Shown: positions 60,453-64,000 of the stretch, piece after piece
How the letters are laid out: the number at the start of each line of letters is the position of its first letter
Position numbering within the stretch: the first letter of the stretch is position 1
DNA from: Rossellomorea marisflavi
Lineage (GTDB): Bacteria; Bacillota; Bacilli; Bacillales; Bacillaceae_B
NCBI RefSeq assembly: GCF_001274775.1
Contig: NZ_LGUE01000008.1
Location: 1,941 to 65,940 of the forward strand
Reading direction: 5' to 3'
Length of the DNA: 64,000 nucleotides
Position numbers and translations under genes: made by a program
Notes under the pieces: generated by a model
The model's database searches: none
What the model was told of the DNA's origin: nothing
What the model saw: the letters and a program-made list of their open reading frames with translations, nothing else

Positions 60453-60460
60453 CACCTTGA

Positions 60461-61957
60461 TTACTTTACATATTTCTCGAACGTGATGTTCTTGGAGTAA
60501 ATCTCTTTAGCCGCATCTTTCCCAACATAGCGGAGATGCCACGGCTCGTAGGCATAGCCGGTTTCATTCTCTTTTCCTTTAGGATAACGGATGATGAAGC
60601 CGTATTTATGGGCGTTTTTCGCGACCCATTTTCCTTCTTTCGTTTTGGCGAATTTTTCTACGAGGTCATAGCCGACGGAAGGACTCGTCACATCCATGGC
60701 AAGACCGGTCTGGTGCTCGCTTGTACCCGGTTTGGCACTGATGCGGCTTGCGTATTTTTCGCCGTAGGTGCGTTTGTAGTAGTTATACAGTTCTGCCTGT
60801 CTGTCGTAGGAGCGGTAGCCGGACTGTGCGTAAAGCTTCACGTTATCTTTCCACGCTGCCTTCATGAGGGCCTCGAAGTTCGGCACGGCGCGGCTGTCCA
60901 TGAGGCGCTTCGGATCGTTGTAGCTGAAGGCGAATTTGACCTTCGGTTCTACTAGTTTCGCAGCTTTATAATCTTTGCCTACAGCGACTTTTTTGTTCAC
61001 GAGGAGATGCTCTATCGGCTGTTTGAGCTCGGATCCGACTTTGTTGTCAATGATATTCGTACCACCTATGACGGTGAACTGCGTTAACTTGTTCGTGTCG
61101 ATGACCACTTTGACAGATGTCGATACATACGTTTTTTCAACATATAGGAGGTTTCCTCCGTTTTTCGCCGCAAGGGCCGCAGCTGATGTGGCATCAATCT
61201 TATTCTTGCCTGTCACGACATACGATTTTTTCTTATTACCCATCAGCTTGGCTATTTGGGCTGATGTATCATAACGGTCACTTCCACTGATCCGTTTTGG
61301 CTTAGGTAGCTGTTTTTTCACTTTATCGGAGACCGCTTTCGTCCGCCCGATGACCACCGTGCTACTCTTGCCTTTCAATGCTTTTTTAGTAACTGCTGGA
61401 AGGCTGTTGGGCTTGGTCAATAATACCGGCATATTATTCTTGGCTGCATATGGGGCAACACCTAGAACATCGAAGAGGTACTCACCCGAAGCAACCACTG
61501 CCTGTTTGGAAGGAATTTCTTTTGCTACAAGAGCCGCTGTTTCGTAACGGTCTTTTCCTCCAATGCGCTTGACTTTTGCCTTGATCTTTTTATCAATGAC
61601 CTTATCGGAAATGTTTTTCTTCCCTCCGATTAGGATGATCGTTTTTGGATTCAGGCTATTAATCTCTTTGCGAGTGGCAGCTGACAAAGAATTAGGATTT
61701 GTGAGAAGAACAGGTGCATTAAGCTTTTTGGATAACGGAGCCGCCACAGCTGCTTCCGCCACATCCTTCCCATTCACTAAGATGACGGTTTTAGCCCCAT
61801 CTTTCCAACCTTTTTTTGATATAGCCGCAGAGGTCTCATAGCGATTATTCCCGCTGAGTCGGTCAAGCGAATAGGCTGATGCCGTATTCCCTACAACAAC
61901 CATAGCGGCGATGAGAACCAACAAGCTGGATATAGATAACTTGAATAAATGTTTCAA
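60461..61957 (-). CDS. VanY-type D-Ala-D-Ala carboxypeptidase with three cell-wall-binding repeats
   Basis: A 498-aa secreted protein. TTG 61957 follows AAAAGGGG. The signal peptide ends NTASAYS. Three CWB_2 repeats start RLSGNNRYETSAAIS, RIGGKDRYETAALVAK and RISGSDRYDTSAQIAK and hold the protein to wall polymers. The C-terminal ~170 residues are a VanY/LAS peptidase: SGYRSYDRQAELY, the zinc-binding GTSEHQTGLAMDV and EPWHLRYVG. It trims the terminal D-Ala of peptidoglycan stem peptides. Monocistronic, unrelated to the sugar genes on either side. Confidence 0.92.
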   Translation of the reverse strand: MKHLFKLSISSLLVLIAAMVVVGNTASAYSLDRLSGNNRYETSAAISKKGWKDGAKTVILVNGKDVAEAAVAAPLSKKLNAPVLLTNPNSLSAATRKEINSLNPKTIILIGGKKNISDKVIDKKIKAKVKRIGGKDRYETAALVAKEIPSKQAVVASGEYLFDVLGVAPYAAKNNMPVLLTKPNSLPAVTKKALKGKSSTVVIGRTKAVSDKVKKQLPKPKRISGSDRYDTSAQIAKLMGNKKKSYVVTGKNKIDATSAAALAAKNGGNLLYVEKTYVSTSVKVVIDTNKLTQFTVIGGTNIIDNKVGSELKQPIEHLLVNKKVAVGKDYKAAKLVEPKVKFAFSYNDPKRLMDSRAVPNFEALMKAAWKDNVKLYAQSGYRSYDRQAELYNYYKRTYGEKYASRISAKPGTSEHQTGLAMDVTSPSVGYDLVEKFAKTKEGKWVAKNAHKYGFIIRYPKGKENETGYAYEPWHLRYVGKDAAKEIYSKNITFEKYVK

Positions 61958-62067
61958 CTGTTTTCCCCTTTTCTTTACCCTTTATAAAAAATGAAAAATA
62001 TTCCTGTTCCCTAGTATAATAGTTTCATATGGAGATAACTAGCAAAATTTGCTTTTTTTCGACAACA

Positions 62068-62132
62068 TGACACATGGGGACGGTTCCTTTGCGTCATTTT
62101 TTTGACGCATCGGAACCGTCCCCATGCTTCAC
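62068..62132. repeat. 65-bp palindromic repeat, copy 2
   Basis: It is the same length as copy 1 and matches it at 59 of 65 positions, with the same long stem GGACGGTTCC...GGAACCGTCC and inner TGCGTCA/TGACGCA. It ends one base before the stop-codon triplet of manP, again exactly at a gene end. Confidence 0.85.
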
Positions 62133-62133
62133 T

Positions 62134-64000
62134 CTATTCTATTTTTTCCAGTAATGTGTAGGCTTGTTCTTTTGTTTGGACGGCGAGGAGCTGGTTGCGG
62201 AAGTCGTCGTCCATGAGCTGGCGTGAGAGGAGCTGAAGGATCTTCAGGTGTTCGTTGCCGGCGCTTTGCTTCGGTACGGCAATCATGAAGATGAGCTTGG
62301 CTTCGGATCCGTCGAGGCTCTTCCAGTCTACTCCGTCCCGTTTGATGCCGAAGACGACGCTTGGTTTTTGGACCGAATCGGACTTACCGTGCGGAATGGC
62401 GATGTTCATGCCGATCCCGGTGGAGCTTTCTTCTTCACGGGCAATGATGGCTTCCTTGAAGTCTGCGTTAGAAGCGATGCTTCCATTGGCGTGAAGCTTG
62501 GTGATCATTTCGTCTATGACCTCATCACGGGTCTCCCCGGCGAGGTCGATCTCGATCAGGTCGAGGTTCGTGATATCGGTCAGGCGGTTGATTTCAACCG
62601 GTGCTGCAGCCTGTGTTAACTCAGGCGCAGTTTTGTGTACCGCAGGTTCTTGTACTTTCTCTTCTTCCGGTACGCTGACTGACACTGCTTCAGGAGTAAG
62701 GGCTTCTTCCACAATGTCTTTTTTCAATAGATTCACGACGATCGCTGCGACGAACGAGCCGACGATGACGGCGACGAAGAACATGAATACATTATCCACG
62801 GCACCAAGTACGGCGACGATCGGTCCACCGTGGGCCACGCGGTCTCCTACGTGACCGAGCATGGCGATGACAGAACCGGTCATGGATCCGATCATGATGC
62901 TCGGTATGACGCGGAGTGGATCCTGTGCAGCGAATGGGATTGCTCCTTCGGTGATCCCGAAGAGTCCCATCGTGAACGATGCTTTTCCTGTTTCTTTCTC
63001 AGCGGCATGGAATTTCTTGCGGCCGATGAATGTTGCGAGTCCCATGGAGATCGGAGGGATACAGATCGCTGCGGCAATCGGGCCCATGATCTCATAGTTT
63101 CCTTCTCCGATCATGGCAGATCCGAAGAGGAAGGCGACCTTATTGACCGGCCCACCCATATCGAATGACACCATGGCTCCAAGGATCAAGGCAAGAAGGA
63201 TGGAGCTTGTTCCCTGCATACCGGCTAACCAGTCTGTCAGGACTTCAAAGATATTCGCAACCGGCGCCCCGATCAGATAAACGAAGGCAAGGCCGACGAT
63301 GAGGGAGGCGAGTACCGGGATGATGATGATCGGCATGATCGGCATGATGGCTTTTGGCACTTTGATCTTCTTGATCAAGAGAGCGGCATACCCTGCAAGG
63401 AAACCGGCGATGATCCCACCGATGAATCCGGCTCCTGCTTCACTTCCATAAAAACTTCCGTTGGCGGCGATGAATCCTCCGACGACACCTGGTGCAAGAC
63501 CCGGCCTGTCGGCGATGCTGTAGGCGATGAACCCGGCGAGGATCGGCACCATGAACGTGAAGGACGCAGAACCGATGGCTTCGATATGCTTCCAGAATGA
63601 ATCATCCGGAATGACGAGTCCGCCCGGCGTTTTCTGGCCTCCGAGTGTCAGGGCCACGGCGATGAGCAGACCGCCGATGACGATGAACGGAACCATGTAC
63701 GATACGCCGTTCATAAGGTGACGATAAATCGGGTTTTCTTTCTTATCGGACTTCTTCTCGGTCTGTCCGCTTGATTGATGGATCGGAGCATCTCCGTCGA
63801 TCACCTTTTGGATGAGTTCCTTCGGCTTGCGGATCCCGTCCTGCACGCCCGTGACGAGGAGCTGCTTGCCGTTGAAGCGGTCTTTATTGACGGTTTTATC
63901 AGCGGCGATGATGATGCCTGCTGCTTCCTGAATGTCTTTATCGGTCAGTTCGTTCTCGACACCGATGGAGCCCTGTGTCTCGACTTTTATTTCGACGCCC
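62134..64000 (-). CDS. manP: mannose PTS permease EIIBCA, 5' end outside the window
   Basis: The frame stays open to the window edge, so the gene is cut at its 5' end; 621 residues are visible. First comes the end of EIIB-Fru (VETQGSIGVENELTDKDI, IIAADKTVNKDRF), then EIIC with its spans (NGVSYMVPFIVIGGLLIAVAL, SFDMGGPVNKVAFLFGSAM, FGITEGAIPFAAQDPLRVIP), and a C-terminal EIIA with its phosphorylated His in GMNIAIPHGKSD. The B-C-A order and close sequence match B. subtilis ManP. It imports and phosphorylates mannose, fitting the mannoside cluster next door. The EIIB active Cys lies beyond the window. Confidence 0.93.
   Translation of the reverse strand, partial: GVEIKVETQGSIGVENELTDKDIQEAAGIIIAADKTVNKDRFNGKQLLVTGVQDGIRKPKELIQKVIDGDAPIHQSSGQTEKKSDKKENPIYRHLMNGVSYMVPFIVIGGLLIAVALTLGGQKTPGGLVIPDDSFWKHIEAIGSASFTFMVPILAGFIAYSIADRPGLAPGVVGGFIAANGSFYGSEAGAGFIGGIIAGFLAGYAALLIKKIKVPKAIMPIMPIIIIPVLASLIVGLAFVYLIGAPVANIFEVLTDWLAGMQGTSSILLALILGAMVSFDMGGPVNKVAFLFGSAMIGEGNYEIMGPIAAAICIPPISMGLATFIGRKKFHAAEKETGKASFTMGLFGITEGAIPFAAQDPLRVIPSIMIGSMTGSVIAMLGHVGDRVAHGGPIVAVLGAVDNVFMFFVAVIVGSFVAAIVVNLLKKDIVEEALTPEAVSVSVPEEEKVQEPAVHKTAPELTQAAAPVEINRLTDITNLDLIEIDLAGETRDEVIDEMITKLHANGSIASNADFKEAIIAREEESSTGIGMNIAIPHGKSDSVQKPSVVFGIKRDGVDWKSLDGSEAKLIFMIAVPKQSAGNEHLKILQLLSRQLMDDDFRNQLLAVQTKEQAYTLLEKIE

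Overview
The window reads as chromosomal DNA of a low-to-mid G+C, spore-former-type Bacillota, most likely a Bacillaceae species close to Bacillus or Rossellomorea. This rests on strong AGGAGG ribosome sites with frequent TTG/GTG starts, a tapA-sipW-tasA biofilm locus with SinR-type sites, a B. subtilis-like ManP, Zur boxes and cre-like sites. No phage, IS transposase, CRISPR array or rRNA operon was seen. Genus-level placement is inference.

Layout. 1-540: a minus-strand tRNA set (Glu-Val-Thr) with a clear promoter; the Thr gene has an abnormal 3' end at the window edge; then a 48-aa small gene. 0.8-3.3 kb: two zinc-ribbon membrane proteins and a C-terminal gene fragment. 3.5-7.2 kb: matrix-fibre locus tapA-sipW-tasA plus a second tasA/calY paralogue. 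Both tasA genes carry the same hairpin leader, and GTTCTTT palindromes flank the promoters. 7.3-15.4 kb: two hydroxy-acid modules, each with a GntR/FCD regulator: (i) GarR-like reductase, DUF1537 sugar-acid kinase and GntP permease; (ii) SLC13 dicarboxylate symporter and tartrate/D-malate-type dehydrogenase. 16.3-22.7 kb: LacI-regulated oligosaccharide ABC importer with a debranching-type glycosidase. 22.8-28.7 kb: secreted subtilase, MFS transporter, a dispersed non-coding repeat and a large unknown membrane protein. 29.3-29.7 kb: an apparent type I toxin-antitoxin unit (30-aa toxin). 29.7-34.4 kb: NhaC antiporter, isoaspartyl dipeptidase and a sigma-54 activator behind a consensus -24/-12 promoter. 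34.6-43.1 kb: OatA-like acyltransferase, small proteins, and a five-gene Nik/Opp-type ABC importer behind two Zur-like boxes. 43.2-60.3 kb: a large alpha-mannoside utilisation region. 60.4-64 kb: a cell-wall-binding VanY-type carboxypeptidase and the start-truncated manP.

How the genes fit together. In the mannoside region an LplABC-type importer, under a YesM/YesN-type two-component system, would bring in mannose-rich oligosaccharides. Two GH38 alpha-mannosidases, a GH125 exo-alpha-1,6-mannosidase and a GH1 beta-glycosidase would cleave them in the cytoplasm. A ROK kinase would phosphorylate released sugar, and the adjacent ManP imports free mannose. This suggests use of N-glycan or yeast-mannan fragments.

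The most unusual non-coding signals are the type I toxin unit, the covarying structured leaders of the two tasA genes, two mutually exclusive stems between the solute-binding-protein and permease genes at 18.0-18.1 kb, a 21-bp-phased triple operator, and two near-identical 65-bp hairpin repeats placed exactly at gene ends.
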